A stretch of 45,493 nt of DNA from an uncultured Clostridia bacterium (GCA_904399395.1 CAJFPJ010000006.1:1-45493), one strand, 5' to 3'. Counted from the stretch's first letter, positions 1 through 8,243 are shown. Numbers and translations are program-made. Notes: generated from the letters alone by a model not told the origin.

Positions 1-11
1 GCACCAAATAT

Positions 12-87
12 GCGAACGTAGCTCATCTGGTAGAGCGCCACCTTGCCAAGGTGGAGGTAGCGAGTTCGAGCCTCGTCGTTCGCTCCA
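12..87 (+). tRNA. tRNA-Gly (anticodon GCC)
   Basis: A full cloverleaf can be read. The 7-bp acceptor stem pairs GCGAACG (12-18) with CGTTCGC (77-83), followed by discriminator T and an encoded CCA (85-87). The anticodon stem CCACC/GGTGG encloses loop TTGCCAA, giving anticodon GCC, which reads GGC and GGU glycine codons. A T-arm with GTTCGAG is present. It lies 3 bp before tRNA-Cys, so both probably come from one precursor whose promoter lies at or beyond the left edge. Confidence 0.97.
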
Positions 88-90
88 AGT

Positions 91-165
91 GGCGTCATAG
101 CCAAGTGGTAAGGCAAGGCTCTGCAAAAGCCTCATTCCCCAGTTCAAATCTGGGTGACGCCTCCA
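91..165 (+). tRNA. tRNA-Cys (anticodon GCA)
   Basis: The acceptor stem pairs GGCGTCA (91-97) with TGACGCC (155-161), followed by discriminator T and an encoded CCA (163-165). The anticodon stem GGCT/AGCC encloses loop CTGCAAA, giving anticodon GCA for cysteine. The T-arm GTTCAAATC is standard. It is the last gene of the small tRNA unit before a hairpin terminator. Confidence 0.97.
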
Positions 166-169
166 GAAA

Positions 170-202
170 AACTCGAATGCTAAGCATTCGAGTTTTTGTT
201 TT
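170..202 (+). terminator. Rho-independent terminator of the tRNA unit
   Basis: A 10-bp inverted repeat ACTCGAATGC/GCATTCGAGT (171-180 and 184-193) with a 3-nt loop is followed by a T-rich tract on the plus strand. It sits 5 nt after the CCA end of tRNA-Cys, so it ends the tRNA transcript and separates it from cwlD. Confidence 0.9.
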
Positions 203-378
203 TTGTAAAGATTGGTAGTACTTTTACTGCGTGGTAGATTGGATAACACCTGATCGTATAGGTTAGGTGCTATTTTTATGTGTGGATACTTATACCGCTT
301 AAACACTCTTCTGCACATATCCAGTATAGCGACCTGCATATATCTTGTAAGAGATTCGATCGTATGGAGGGCTGGAGA

Positions 379-1116
379 GTGAAAAACAGAGTGGGAATTC
401 TGATCCGGGAATTTGCTCCTGCAATTCTGCTTATAGTGTGTTGTATCTCTTTTTTTGCCCTTTCCTTTTTTTCATACGGAAAGGTGGAAAGAATGGCGTC
501 TGCTATGGTACAGCAAGGAACTCCTGTGATTATACTGGATGCAGGACATGGAGGAGAGGATGGAGGAGCGCAGAGTTCTTCTGGGATCCTGGAAAAGGAT
601 ATCAATTTATCCATAGCGCTTAAATTGGCGGATCTTTTTCGGTCATCCGGATATACAGTAGTGATGACAAGAGAAACGGATATATCTATAGGTGATCAAA
701 ACCTTTCGACAATTCGGGAACGCAAAGTAAGCGATCTTCATAACAGGCTGAAGATGGTGGAGGATCAGGAAAATTGTTTGCTGATCAGCATCCATCAAAA
801 TCATTTTTTAGAAGCCCAATATTATGGTACACAGATTTTTTATTCGACCAAAGCTGAGGAAAGCGAATGGATAGCGGAAAGAATCCGGGAAAATGTAGTT
901 TCTCTTCTTCAGCCGGAAAACAAACGGCAGTGTAAACCTGCCACAGATTCTATCTATTTGCTTTGGAACTGCACAAAACCTTCAGTTTTGGTGGAGTGTG
1001 GTTTTCTTTCAAACAGCGGTGAAGCAGAGAAGTTAATGGATGAGACCTATCAGCAGCAGATGGCTTTCGCTATTTACAGGGGTGTTTCAGATTACTTGTT
1101 TAATCCTGGTGAATAG
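379..1116 (+). CDS. cwlD: CwlD-like N-acetylmuramoyl-L-alanine amidase (spore cortex)
   Basis: This is an Amidase_3-family zinc hydrolase. CwlD proteins cleave stem peptides from N-acetylmuramic acid during sporulation, the first step towards the muramic-delta-lactam of spore cortex that germination enzymes recognise. From the chosen start the protein has 245 residues, close to the roughly 240 usual for CwlD. One membrane segment lies at about residues 14-32, so the enzyme domain faces outwards. Zinc ligands are visible as H57 (DAGHGGEDGG), E72 (LEKDINL) and H139 (SIHQNH), with catalytic E206 in VECGFLSN. The frame stays open upstream to 280, but GTG at 379 has GGAGGG seven bases before it and the family N terminus fits. 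The ATG at 364 is the alternative. It is followed 97 bp later by radA. A generic Amidase_3 cell-wall enzyme is possible, but size and the single anchor favour CwlD. Confidence 0.85.
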   Translation: MKNRVGILIREFAPAILLIVCCISFFALSFFSYGKVERMASAMVQQGTPVIILDAGHGGEDGGAQSSSGILEKDINLSIALKLADLFRSSGYTVVMTRETDISIGDQNLSTIRERKVSDLHNRLKMVEDQENCLLISIHQNHFLEAQYYGTQIFYSTKAEESEWIAERIRENVVSLLQPENKRQCKPATDSIYLLWNCTKPSVLVECGFLSNSGEAEKLMDETYQQQMAFAIYRGVSDYLFNPGE

Positions 1117-1213
1117 AGTATACTTAGAATTAAAGGTTCTATATTATTTTAGGATTATAAGATATAAAAAGCGTAGGAAATGCATTAGAAAGAATAAGGG
1201 AAAGTGGAATCAT

Positions 1214-2584
1214 ATGGCAGGAAAACTTCGGAATGTATATATATGTTCGGAATGCGGTTTTGAATCGGCAAAATGGTATGGAAAATGCCCGACCTGTGGT
1301 GCTTGGAATTCTATGTCGGAGGAAGTACGGCAGACTTCCTCCCAGCAGAAAGCAACTGTTTCTCCTAGGGGGCCATATTCCAGACCGGTTCCAATAAGAG
1401 AAATTGATACAAATGAAGAAGCACGGTATCATACAGGCCTTTCAGAATTGGATCGCGTTTTGGGTGGAGGTATAGTAAAGGGTTCGTTGATTTTGATCGG
1501 CGGAGATCCTGGAATTGGTAAATCCACTATATTGCTGCAGATATGCGGCTTTTTGGGGAAGACACTTCGAATCCTCTATGTATCTGGTGAGGAATCCGGT
1601 CGGCAGATAAAGCTACGGGCGGCTCGTTTGGGTGTGGATAGCGAAAACCTGTATATTATGACGGAAACAGATGTACAGGCAGTTGTGGAACAGATTCGGG
1701 CGGATAAGCCGGATTTGGTAATGATTGATTCCATCCAGACCATGAATTTTACGGATCTTTCTTCTTCGCCTGGAAGTGTTACGCAGGTTCGAGAGTGCAC
1801 GAATGCCATTATGCGGGCAATTAAGGCGCTGGAAATTCCTGCTTTTATAGTTGGGCATGTAAATAAGGATGGGGCTATTGCCGGGCCAAAAGTGCTGGAA
1901 CATATAGTGGATGCTGTTTTATATTTTGAAGGAGACAGACAAATGTCTTATCGGATTCTTCGGGCTGTAAAGAATCGATATGGCTCCACTAATGAGATCG
2001 GCGTTTTCGACATGGGTGAGTTTGGACTCAGACAGGTAGAAAATCCTTCTCAGATGATGCTTTCAGGTCGGCCTGTCCATGTATCGGGAACATGTGTGAC
2101 CTGTGTGATGGAAGGAACGCGGCCTATTCTTGCAGAAATACAAGGCCTTGCCACTACTTCTGGTTATGGCAACCCCAGGAGGATGTCCACTGGGTTTGAT
2201 TATAATCGCATGTCTCTGATTTTGGCGGTTCTGGAGAAGAGAGCCGGCTACTATTTCTCAAATTTGGATGCCTACATCAATGTGGTAGGTGGCTTGCGTC
2301 TGGATGAACCTGCGGCGGATCTTTCTGTTGCAATGGCACTGATTTCCAGTCTAAAAGATGCGCCCCTTCGTGAGAATGCCGTTGTATTCGGTGAGATCGG
2401 CCTGGCGGGGGAGCTGCGTGCTGTTTCCCATGCAGAGGCACGTGTTTATGAAGCAGCACGGATGGGATTTGAACGTTGTGTGCTGCCTTTTCACTGCCTG
2501 AAGCAGATTTCACAGAGTTCTATTCCCATTGAACTGGTCGGCGTCAAAACGGTGCGTGAGGCCTTTGAGGCTCTGTGTGAATGA
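1214..2584 (+). CDS. radA: DNA repair/recombination protein RadA
   Basis: RadA is a RecA-like ATPase with a DnaB-type helicase activity that helps branch migration and processing of recombination intermediates. The 456-residue length is normal. Order of parts: a four-cysteine zinc finger (C11, C14, C25, C28), Walker A GDPGIGKST at 97-105, the RadA signature KNRYG at 253-257, and a C-terminal Lon-protease-like domain from about residue 280. ATG 1214 is chosen because the zinc finger begins ten residues later, as in other RadA proteins, although the frame stays open back to 1040 within cwlD. The spacer after cwlD is short, so readthrough is likely. Its last 41 bp overlap a small gene on the other strand (2544-2735). 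Confidence 0.95.
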   Translation: MAGKLRNVYICSECGFESAKWYGKCPTCGAWNSMSEEVRQTSSQQKATVSPRGPYSRPVPIREIDTNEEARYHTGLSELDRVLGGGIVKGSLILIGGDPGIGKSTILLQICGFLGKTLRILYVSGEESGRQIKLRAARLGVDSENLYIMTETDVQAVVEQIRADKPDLVMIDSIQTMNFTDLSSSPGSVTQVRECTNAIMRAIKALEIPAFIVGHVNKDGAIAGPKVLEHIVDAVLYFEGDRQMSYRILRAVKNRYGSTNEIGVFDMGEFGLRQVENPSQMMLSGRPVHVSGTCVTCVMEGTRPILAEIQGLATTSGYGNPRRMSTGFDYNRMSLILAVLEKRAGYYFSNLDAYINVVGGLRLDEPAADLSVAMALISSLKDAPLRENAVVFGEIGLAGELRAVSHAEARVYEAARMGFERCVLPFHCLKQISQSSIPIELVGVKTVREAFEALCE

Positions 2585-2735
2585 GACCTCCTTTTTCATA
2601 CTCTTCTTTGGTCAAAACATGGATACAGTGTACACAGCCGTTTCCGGTATAGTTGGTTATGGCCGAAGGCATATCCAAGCTGCAGTAGCCATCCTTTTGA
2701 TAAATACAATCCTCTGCGCACTGAATAATATTCAT
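2544..2735 (-). CDS. Small cysteine-rich protein (63 aa), likely metal-binding
   Basis: The 63-residue product carries five cysteines (C6, C10, C18, C34, C37) in CxxxC and CxxC arrangements and has no signal peptide or membrane segment. It resembles short Cys-rich Clostridia proteins of the DUF1540 type that are often misnamed hydroxymyristoyl-ACP dehydratase. That resemblance is from memory only. A good ribosome site, GAGGTGAT, lies seven bases before the ATG. The cysteine spacing suggests a bound metal ion, but no function is known. The 3' end runs 41 bp into the convergent radA gene, so the two transcripts are complementary there. Doubt remains because the gene is short, but the Shine-Dalgarno site and cysteine pattern argue against chance. 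Confidence 0.7.
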   Translation of the reverse strand: MNIIQCAEDCIYQKDGYCSLDMPSAITNYTGNGCVHCIHVLTKEEYEKGGLIHTEPQRPHAPF

Positions 2736-2811
2736 AATATATCACCTCATAGCTAGTTTGAGACAACCACTGATTTTTATGCAGGAATAGAAAAGAGAAA
2801 TTAAAAGAAGG

Positions 2812-2850
2812 AAGGATTTTCCGATAAAGTAAGGAAAATCCTTTTTCTTT
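2812..2850 (+). terminator. Terminator after radA region
   Basis: An inverted repeat AAGGATTTTCC/GGAAAATCCTT (2812-2822 and 2833-2843) is followed by TTTCTTTT on the plus strand. It would end transcripts coming through radA and insulate the next operon. It lies upstream of the minus-strand Cys-rich gene, so it does not serve that gene. Confidence 0.75.
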
Positions 2851-2922
2851 TACTGTCATATTTTATCCTCTCTTATCAAACAATAGGCTAGAGTCTTGTA
2901 AATCTGAAGTGGGGGATACAAT

Positions 2923-3894
2923 ATGAAAAAATACGTAGGACTACTCTCTGTTACTGCCATGTTGATATTGGCATTTTCATTATGGGGAAATGCCATGCAG
3001 GCTTCTGCTGCTGAGGTAAAGACTGTCATGGTGCAACCGGTGATGACGCAGGAAACTGTGAGCTGCAGCGGTCTGGTAGAAAGGGTTTCGTCAAAGAAGG
3101 TCTATCCGGCTGCAATGGGGGTTATTACAGATCTTCGGGTAAAGGTTGGGGATACGGTGAACATAGGTGATGAGCTTCTTACAGTGGAACCATTGAATGC
3201 GGAGCTTTTTTCACAGGATGCTATGGAAGTATATGCTTCTCTGTATGGGGACTCAGAATCGGAGGAGACATCCAATAAAAAGGATGAACCTAAAATCATT
3301 ACGGCACCTATGGCGGGTAAAATTACGTCCCTTTTTGTTTCAGAGGATGAGTATGCGGATCCTACAAAAGCACTTATGGTAATATCTGGAGAACGGGGTC
3401 TGCAGCTCAGGTTGAACGTTTCTGAAACAAAGATCGCTGATATAGAAACGGGGCAGAAGGTTGAAATTACAGGGAATGGCTTTAAAAATAATACCTATTA
3501 TGGCAAGGTCAAGTCTATTGGTTCTGAGGCAAAGCAGGTTGTAACAACCAGCGGACAGGAAAATGTGGTAGAGGTCGTAGTGACGATTCAGGAGCCAGGA
3601 GAGGATATAAAGCCCGGTTATTCTGCAAAGGGAAAAATTGTCACTTCTGAATCGCAAGAATTTCTTGTGCCATATGAAGCAATACAAGCAGAGGAAAATG
3701 GAACTGAATATGTGTTCCTGCAGAAAAATGGGAGGGCTAAGAAGCAATATGTAACCACAGGAAAAGAGTATGAAGACGGCATTGCCGTAACGAAGGGGCT
3801 TTCTTCGGGAGATTTGGTGTTATCAAATCCTTTAGATATTTATGAAGGACAGCACTTAAAGGAAACGGAAAGGATTGTGATGGAAAATGCTTGA
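2923..3894 (+). CDS. HlyD/MacA-like efflux periplasmic adaptor (membrane fusion protein)
   Basis: This 323-residue protein starts with a signal peptide or N-terminal anchor of about 29 residues ending ASAAE, without a lipobox. The body has the split biotinyl-lipoyl-like halves (around residues 60-90 and 120-145, the second at TAPMAGKITSLFV), a short hairpin and a beta-barrel region, as in adaptors of the RND/MacA family. In Gram-positive bacteria such proteins work outside the membrane with MacB-type permeases to export peptides or drugs or to sense envelope stress. The substrate is unknown. GTGGGGGAT precedes the ATG by about five bases. It overlaps the permease gene by 8 bp, so the two products are probably made together in equal amounts. 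Confidence 0.82.
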   Translation: MKKYVGLLSVTAMLILAFSLWGNAMQASAAEVKTVMVQPVMTQETVSCSGLVERVSSKKVYPAAMGVITDLRVKVGDTVNIGDELLTVEPLNAELFSQDAMEVYASLYGDSESEETSNKKDEPKIITAPMAGKITSLFVSEDEYADPTKALMVISGERGLQLRLNVSETKIADIETGQKVEITGNGFKNNTYYGKVKSIGSEAKQVVTTSGQENVVEVVVTIQEPGEDIKPGYSAKGKIVTSESQEFLVPYEAIQAEENGTEYVFLQKNGRAKKQYVTTGKEYEDGIAVTKGLSSGDLVLSNPLDIYEGQHLKETERIVMENA

Positions 3895-5077
3895 TTTATT
3901 GCGTTCATCCTTCCGCAGTCTATTTATTAGGAAATTCCGTACTTTGCTGACTGTGCTTGGGGTATCGATCGGCGTTCTTTCTGTTGTTGTGATTTCCTGC
4001 ATTGGACAATGCGGAACGGGAGTAGTTACCAGTGAACTGGAAAGTTTAGGCTTGAATGGGATCACCATTTCTGTGTCACAGGAAGAAAAAGCATACGCTC
4101 CTCTAGGAGAAGATGAGCTTGACGCCGTGCTGAAATGTGATGAGGTAGAGGAGGCCACTCCTGTTTTAATGCAAACCACAGGTGTTTCTACGAAGCGCTA
4201 TGATTCTTCTGCTTTTGTTTGGGGAATCGACACTACAGCTGAAAAAATCATATCGATTCAGGTGATCCATGGCCGCATGCTACAGCTATTAGATATTCAA
4301 AAACGCCAACATGTCTGTCTGGTGGATGAATCTTTTGCAGAACAGGCTTATGGGAGAAAAAACATCATAGGGAAGACCATTACGATTCAGGGGATTTCAG
4401 AGACGAGAGAATATGAAGTAGTAGGAATTGTCAAAACAGGCACGGGTCTGCTTCAGAATTTTATCGGTGAGTATATTCCCACCTTTGTGTATGTTCCGTA
4501 TACTACCTTTCAGGATGTTTTGGGACGTACAGGTTTTGATCAAATTGCCGTAGAATTGACTGAAACAAAAGATGTAGATAAGGCCGGAGAAGCAATCATC
4601 TCTTCTCTCAACGAAAAAATAGGCCTAACAGAGGCATATGTTTCCAATGATCTAGCAAAACAGAGGGCCAGCCTGATGTCGATGATGGATATTGTAACTC
4701 TGATTCTCACCGCTGTAGGAGGAATCTCTCTGGTTGTGGCCAGCCTGAGCATTATGACAATAATGCTTGTTTCCGTCAGCGAAAGGACCAGAGAAATTGG
4801 CATTAAAAAGGCTGTGGGAGCGAGTAGAGGAATCATTCTTACGGAATTTTTATTGGAGGCTGCATTTATTTCTGCTGTGGGATGCGTGGTAGGATTGGGA
4901 ATAGGTTACACGATTTCCTTTATTGGAGCAGGGGCTTTTGGAATACAGCTTACAGTGGATTGGAGCTTTATAGCCGGGATTTCTCTTTTTTCTCTCGTTT
5001 GTGGCATGGTATTTGGCATATATCCTGCTATTAAAGCTTCCCGGCTTAAACCCGTGGATGCACTGCGAATGGAGTGA
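3887..5077 (+). CDS. MacB/FtsX-type ABC transporter permease
   Basis: The 396-residue protein has the MacB layout: one transmembrane helix near residues 17-37, a large extracytoplasmic MacB_PCD-type domain (about 40-260), then three helices forming the FtsX domain, ending with the typical KASRLKPVDALR motif. MacB permeases couple cytoplasmic ATP hydrolysis to movement of the outer domain rather than moving substrate through the bilayer. The start overlaps the adaptor by 8 bp, showing translational coupling. No nucleotide-binding protein is encoded beside it: neither this protein nor its neighbours carry a Walker A motif. The cognate LolD/MacB-type ATPase must therefore be encoded elsewhere or be shared. 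Confidence 0.87.
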   Translation: MLDLLRSSFRSLFIRKFRTLLTVLGVSIGVLSVVVISCIGQCGTGVVTSELESLGLNGITISVSQEEKAYAPLGEDELDAVLKCDEVEEATPVLMQTTGVSTKRYDSSAFVWGIDTTAEKIISIQVIHGRMLQLLDIQKRQHVCLVDESFAEQAYGRKNIIGKTITIQGISETREYEVVGIVKTGTGLLQNFIGEYIPTFVYVPYTTFQDVLGRTGFDQIAVELTETKDVDKAGEAIISSLNEKIGLTEAYVSNDLAKQRASLMSMMDIVTLILTAVGGISLVVASLSIMTIMLVSVSERTREIGIKKAVGASRGIILTEFLLEAAFISAVGCVVGLGIGYTISFIGAGAFGIQLTVDWSFIAGISLFSLVCGMVFGIYPAIKASRLKPVDALRME

Positions 5078-5121
5078 AATAAAAAAAGAGAAATAGATAT
5101 AAGGAATTTTATTATATGGTA

Positions 5122-5168
5122 AAAGAGCATCTGAACATTTTCTTTGGTGCGTTGTTCAGGTGCTCTTT
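5122..5168. terminator. Long hairpin after the permease gene
   Basis: A nearly perfect 16-bp inverted repeat (AAAGAGCATCTGAACA and TGTTCAGGTGCTCTTT) encloses a 15-nt loop 45 bp after the permease stop codon. There is no run of T residues beyond TTT, so it is a weak or non-canonical terminator, or an mRNA-stabilising 3' hairpin. Confidence 0.5.
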
Positions 5169-5279
5169 AGCAAGACCATAGCACATATAAGCATATATAT
5201 CTGAATATCTGGAAATATGGAATTTTGCATAATAGATAAGTGGGCAACTTAGTTTTGAAATCGTAGACTGAGGGGATAC

Positions 5280-5308
5280 TTGACAAGTTCCCCTCTATTT
5301 GGTATAGT
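5280..5308 (+). promoter_or_regulatory. Sigma-A promoter of the XerC-like gene
   Basis: TTGACA (5280-5285) and TATAGT (5303-5308) are separated by exactly 17 bp. The predicted start of transcription falls near 5315, inside the palindrome described in the next entry. Confidence 0.8.
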
Positions 5309-5338
5309 AATTATACAAAATGAATATTTTGTATAATT
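5309..5338. promoter_or_regulatory. Perfect 13-bp inverted repeat at the transcription start (candidate operator)
   Basis: AATTATACAAAAT and its exact complement ATTTTGTATAATT flank a 4-nt spacer, GAAT. The repeat starts one base after the -10 box and ends 20 bp before the recombinase ATG. A bound dimeric repressor would block initiation. Alternatively, in the RNA, the AU-rich hairpin would sit just before the ribosome site. It does not match LexA (CGAAC-N4-GTTCG) or Fur consensus sequences. The regulator is unknown. Confidence 0.6.
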
Positions 5339-5357
5339 GAGGGGAGCGGTTCGCATT

Positions 5358-6341
5358 ATGAAACAAGCAGAGCTTTCGGCTGCGCCAGAGATTATTCGCG
5401 ATTTTCTAGGATATCTGCAAGTCGTCAAAGGAAAATCACCTAATACAGTGTGGGAATATTATTTGGATCTAAGGACCTTTTTCCGGTATTTAAAGCAAAA
5501 ACGTGGTTTGACTCCATCGGATATCCCATTTTCAGAAATTGATATACAAGATATTGATTTGGATTTTATCCGAAAAGTAACTCTTACAGAAGTTTATGAA
5601 TATATGAATTTCTTAACAGAAGTTCGCGGTAACAAGGCAGCAGCCCGTTCCAGAAAGGTTTCCAGTCTCCGCACATATTTTAAATATCTTACCAATAAAG
5701 TAAATAAGTTAGAAAAGAATCCGATCGAAGAATTAGAAACACCAAAACAGAAAAAGAGTCTGCCCAAATATTTGACATTAGAGCAATGTCTAGAATTGCT
5801 GGCAGATGTAAACGGTCCTTATGCTGAAAGGGATTACTGCATACTAACACTTTTTCTCAACTGTGGTATGCGTTTATCTGAACTTGTGGGGCTGAATCTT
5901 ACCGACGTGCAGAAGGGTTCAGATAGTCTCAGAATTGTTGGAAAAGGAAATAAAGAACGGATAGTATACCTGAACGATGCGTGCAAAGACGCTATTAACC
6001 GGTATATGCGTGTGCGGCCAGCTGATCATTTGACTGATAGAAATGCTCTTTTTATCAGCCGCCAAAGAAAACGAATCAGCCCTAAGACGGTGCAAGCTCT
6101 TGTGAAAAAATATCTTGGTGATATTGGTCTGAATGGCCCGGGATATTCTGTTCATAAGCTGCGGCATACAGCAGCTACCCTTATGTATCAGCATGGACAC
6201 GTCGATATCCGTGTCCTAAAAGAGATTTTAGGTCATGAAAATTTAGGGACAACAGAAATCTACACCCATCTTTCCAGTGAGCAAATGGAAAATGCAGCAC
6301 AGTCTAACCCTTTGTCAAAGGTGAAAAAAAGAAATCAATAA
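5358..6341 (+). CDS. XerC-like tyrosine recombinase
   Basis: The 327-residue protein has an N-terminal SAM-like DNA-binding domain (about 10-115) and a C-terminal catalytic domain. All active-site residues are visible: R172 in GMRLSEL, K196 in the beta hairpin, H266 and R269 in HKLRH, H293 in LGHENL and nucleophile Y302 in TEIYTH. Such enzymes resolve chromosome dimers at dif with a XerD partner, or act on mobile elements. ATG 5358 is preferred to a TTG at 5337 because GGGGAG precedes it and the TTG lies in the operator palindrome. The gene stands alone between strong hairpins, convergent with the minus-strand xerD cluster 1 kb away. It may be the XerC partner of that XerD, but Firmicutes keep xerC (codV) in another context, so a separate role is possible. 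Confidence 0.88.
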   Translation: MKQAELSAAPEIIRDFLGYLQVVKGKSPNTVWEYYLDLRTFFRYLKQKRGLTPSDIPFSEIDIQDIDLDFIRKVTLTEVYEYMNFLTEVRGNKAAARSRKVSSLRTYFKYLTNKVNKLEKNPIEELETPKQKKSLPKYLTLEQCLELLADVNGPYAERDYCILTLFLNCGMRLSELVGLNLTDVQKGSDSLRIVGKGNKERIVYLNDACKDAINRYMRVRPADHLTDRNALFISRQRKRISPKTVQALVKKYLGDIGLNGPGYSVHKLRHTAATLMYQHGHVDIRVLKEILGHENLGTTEIYTHLSSEQMENAAQSNPLSKVKKRNQ

Positions 6342-6385
6342 CTCTTGATTTTTAGACTATCAGTTTCCGAATTAGTAAAAAAGAA

Positions 6386-6416
6386 AAAACGGTTTCCAAA
6401 ATTTGGAAACCGTTTT
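6386..6416. terminator. Bidirectional terminator
   Basis: AAAACGGTTTCCAAA and TTTGGAAACCGTTTT form a 15-bp stem with a single-base centre. It has T-rich sequence on the right for plus-strand transcripts and A-rich sequence on the left that becomes T-rich on the minus strand. It lies between the convergent recombinase gene and the DUF624 gene and can serve both. Confidence 0.85.
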
Positions 6417-6454
6417 GTTTCAGTTAATCAATATTTAATCAATATAAAATTTAA

Positions 6455-7309
6455 TCAATATAAAGAATCACGGAAAGTAGGTTCATTATCCTCTTCACTT
6501 TCATTTTTCTCTATCTGCGGCTTATTCTGATTTTTAGCCGGCTGCACCATAAACTGATCAATCAAAGGATACACAGCGAAATTAATCAAGAAACCAAAGA
6601 AAGAGAAAAGAAAGAAAAACGATACAATAGCGGAAACTAAAAGATGAATCACAATCCAGTAAGAGATAAACTCGAAAATAAACCAAACTACTCCAAAGAT
6701 AAACAGGATCAAAATATTCCGCCATAAGCCCATAATAGCGAAAATAAAGGCGTTTTTATAAATCTGCCGAAGCTTCAGATTAAAGGTTACAATCATCACG
6801 GGAATATAGAACTCAGCAAAGATGGCCAAAATAGCTAAAATAACGCACAGGGCAAACGGAATATAAAAGAACCAGCTGTTAGAGAGCTGCGATTGATAAT
6901 AATTGATAGCAATATATAGAAGCGTATATAGCGTTACACTGATGAAACCATTCCCCAAAAATTGCTTCCAGTTGGCTTTGACAGCGTCTACAAAATCTGA
7001 AAAAATAAACGCATGCTCTTCCCTAGCATAATTTCGGCAAACATATGTGAGACCGCCCAAAAAAGGAAAAATCAACACCAGAAGATAATTGGTTAGAAAG
7101 GAAAAGGGTCCATTGGGCAAAATAGACTGAATGAATGTAATCAATACAAGACATATGATAGTGGGAATGGCAAACAGCATGTTTACTTTGCTCAAAGAAA
7201 AAAACTTCCGGAAGTAAATCTCCCAGAAACGTAAAAACGCATTTTTCTGAGGCTCATCCTTGGATACACCCGGACCGGGCTTGTCATAATTACGCTTAAA
7301 AAAACCCAA
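6455..7309 (-). CDS. DUF624 (YesL-like) integral membrane protein
   Basis: The 284-residue product has about five or six hydrophobic helices. Its N-terminal stretch FFKRNYDKPGPGV is of the kind found in the DUF624/YesL family. Family members are membrane proteins of unknown biochemical role, often near carbohydrate or cell-envelope genes. The C-terminal 35 residues are hydrophilic and acidic. The frame opens at TTG 7318, but AGGAG touches that codon directly. The TTG at 7309 sits nine bases after AGGAG and gives the family-like N terminus MGFFKRN, so it is preferred. A TTG start implies modest translation. It follows xerD by 28 bp and is probably the last gene of the spoIIM-xerD transcript. 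Confidence 0.75.
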   Translation of the reverse strand: MGFFKRNYDKPGPGVSKDEPQKNAFLRFWEIYFRKFFSLSKVNMLFAIPTIICLVLITFIQSILPNGPFSFLTNYLLVLIFPFLGGLTYVCRNYAREEHAFIFSDFVDAVKANWKQFLGNGFISVTLYTLLYIAINYYQSQLSNSWFFYIPFALCVILAILAIFAEFYIPVMIVTFNLKLRQIYKNAFIFAIMGLWRNILILFIFGVVWFIFEFISYWIVIHLLVSAIVSFFFLFSFFGFLINFAVYPLIDQFMVQPAKNQNKPQIEKNESEEDNEPTFRDSLY

Positions 7310-7337
7310 AATAATCAACTCCTAAAATATATAGCGC

Positions 7338-8243
7338 TTAACCCAATTTTGCTCTTGGATGACAACTATTATAAACCTCTTTGTAGTGATCATTCAAGAG
7401 GTGCAAGTAAATTTGTGTGGAGGATATATCTGCATGCCCTAACATAATTTGAATATCTTTAAGCTCGGCACCGTTCTCCAGTAGATGAATCGCAAAGGAA
7501 TGGCGCAATGTATGCGGGGTAATCTCCTTTGTAATGCCGGCCAATTTTGCGTACCCCTTTACGATTTTCCAAAATCCCTGCCGGGTAAGCCTCTTTCCAT
7601 TTAGGTTTAAAAACAGGGCCTGTCCCCCTTCGGATGAAAGCATAAGAGGTCGGATATGGCCGATATAATATGAAACAGCCGAAATTGCCGTGGGATAAAC
7701 AGGAATCATACGTTCGTTATTTTTACCCCGGCTGCAGATTAGAGTGCTTTTTTTCAGATTGATGTCTCCCACATCCAGTTCGATCATTTCAGAAGCTCGA
7801 ATACCGGTGGCATATAAAAGTTCCAGCATAGCTTTATCCCTGCAACCTTTTGGCTCCCGGGCGTCGGGCTGCTGCAGAAGGGTTTCGATTTCTTTCCCTG
7901 TAAGAATTTGAGGCAGTTTTTTCGGTTCTTTTTTCAGATGAATATCTTTTGCAGGATTAGTATCCGTATATTTGGATTGTATAAGAAATTGATAAAAGCA
8001 ACGGATCGAAGCAATGCTCCTGGTTATAGTTGCAACACTTTTATGCTGCTTTTCGTCTAAATAGGCGGCATATGCCTGAATCGTTTCTTGACGAACATAC
8101 ACGGGATCCCCTATTCCCTTCCCCTCCAGATAAGAAAGATAGTATCCTACATCCCGAAGATAGGACTCCAGTGTGTTTTGAGATGCTGATTTAGTATATA
8201 TCAAATATTGCTGAAAGTCTTTTTCAAGATTTTTCATACCCAC
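7338..8243 (-). CDS. xerD: Site-specific tyrosine recombinase XerD
   Basis: XerD with XerC resolves chromosome dimers at dif near the terminus. The protein is 301 residues, the usual size. The N-terminal core-binding domain covers about 5-95. Catalytic residues are R149 (TGIRASE), K174, H244 and R247 (HTLRH), H270 (LGHADIS) and Y279. The C-terminal tail YKEVYNSCHPRA is typical of XerD and absent from the XerC-like protein at 5358-6341. The start codon is GTG at 8243, six bases after AGGAG. An in-frame ATG at 8237 has a longer, 12-base spacing. It lies 40 bp after spoIIM, a neighbourhood also known in Bacillus (spoIIM near xerD). Confidence 0.92.
   Translation of the reverse strand: MGMKNLEKDFQQYLIYTKSASQNTLESYLRDVGYYLSYLEGKGIGDPVYVRQETIQAYAAYLDEKQHKSVATITRSIASIRCFYQFLIQSKYTDTNPAKDIHLKKEPKKLPQILTGKEIETLLQQPDAREPKGCRDKAMLELLYATGIRASEMIELDVGDINLKKSTLICSRGKNNERMIPVYPTAISAVSYYIGHIRPLMLSSEGGQALFLNLNGKRLTRQGFWKIVKGYAKLAGITKEITPHTLRHSFAIHLLENGAELKDIQIMLGHADISSTQIYLHLLNDHYKEVYNSCHPRAKLG

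Noticed and set aside
300-378. Sigma-E-like elements upstream of cwlD
   Set aside because: CATATATC with a possible ACATATC upstream matches only loosely and the spacing is off, so it was not annotated.
1040-1213. N-terminal extension of radA
   Set aside because: The open frame runs through the cwlD end, but the zinc finger begins ten residues after ATG 1214 as in other RadA proteins, and the extension has no domain.
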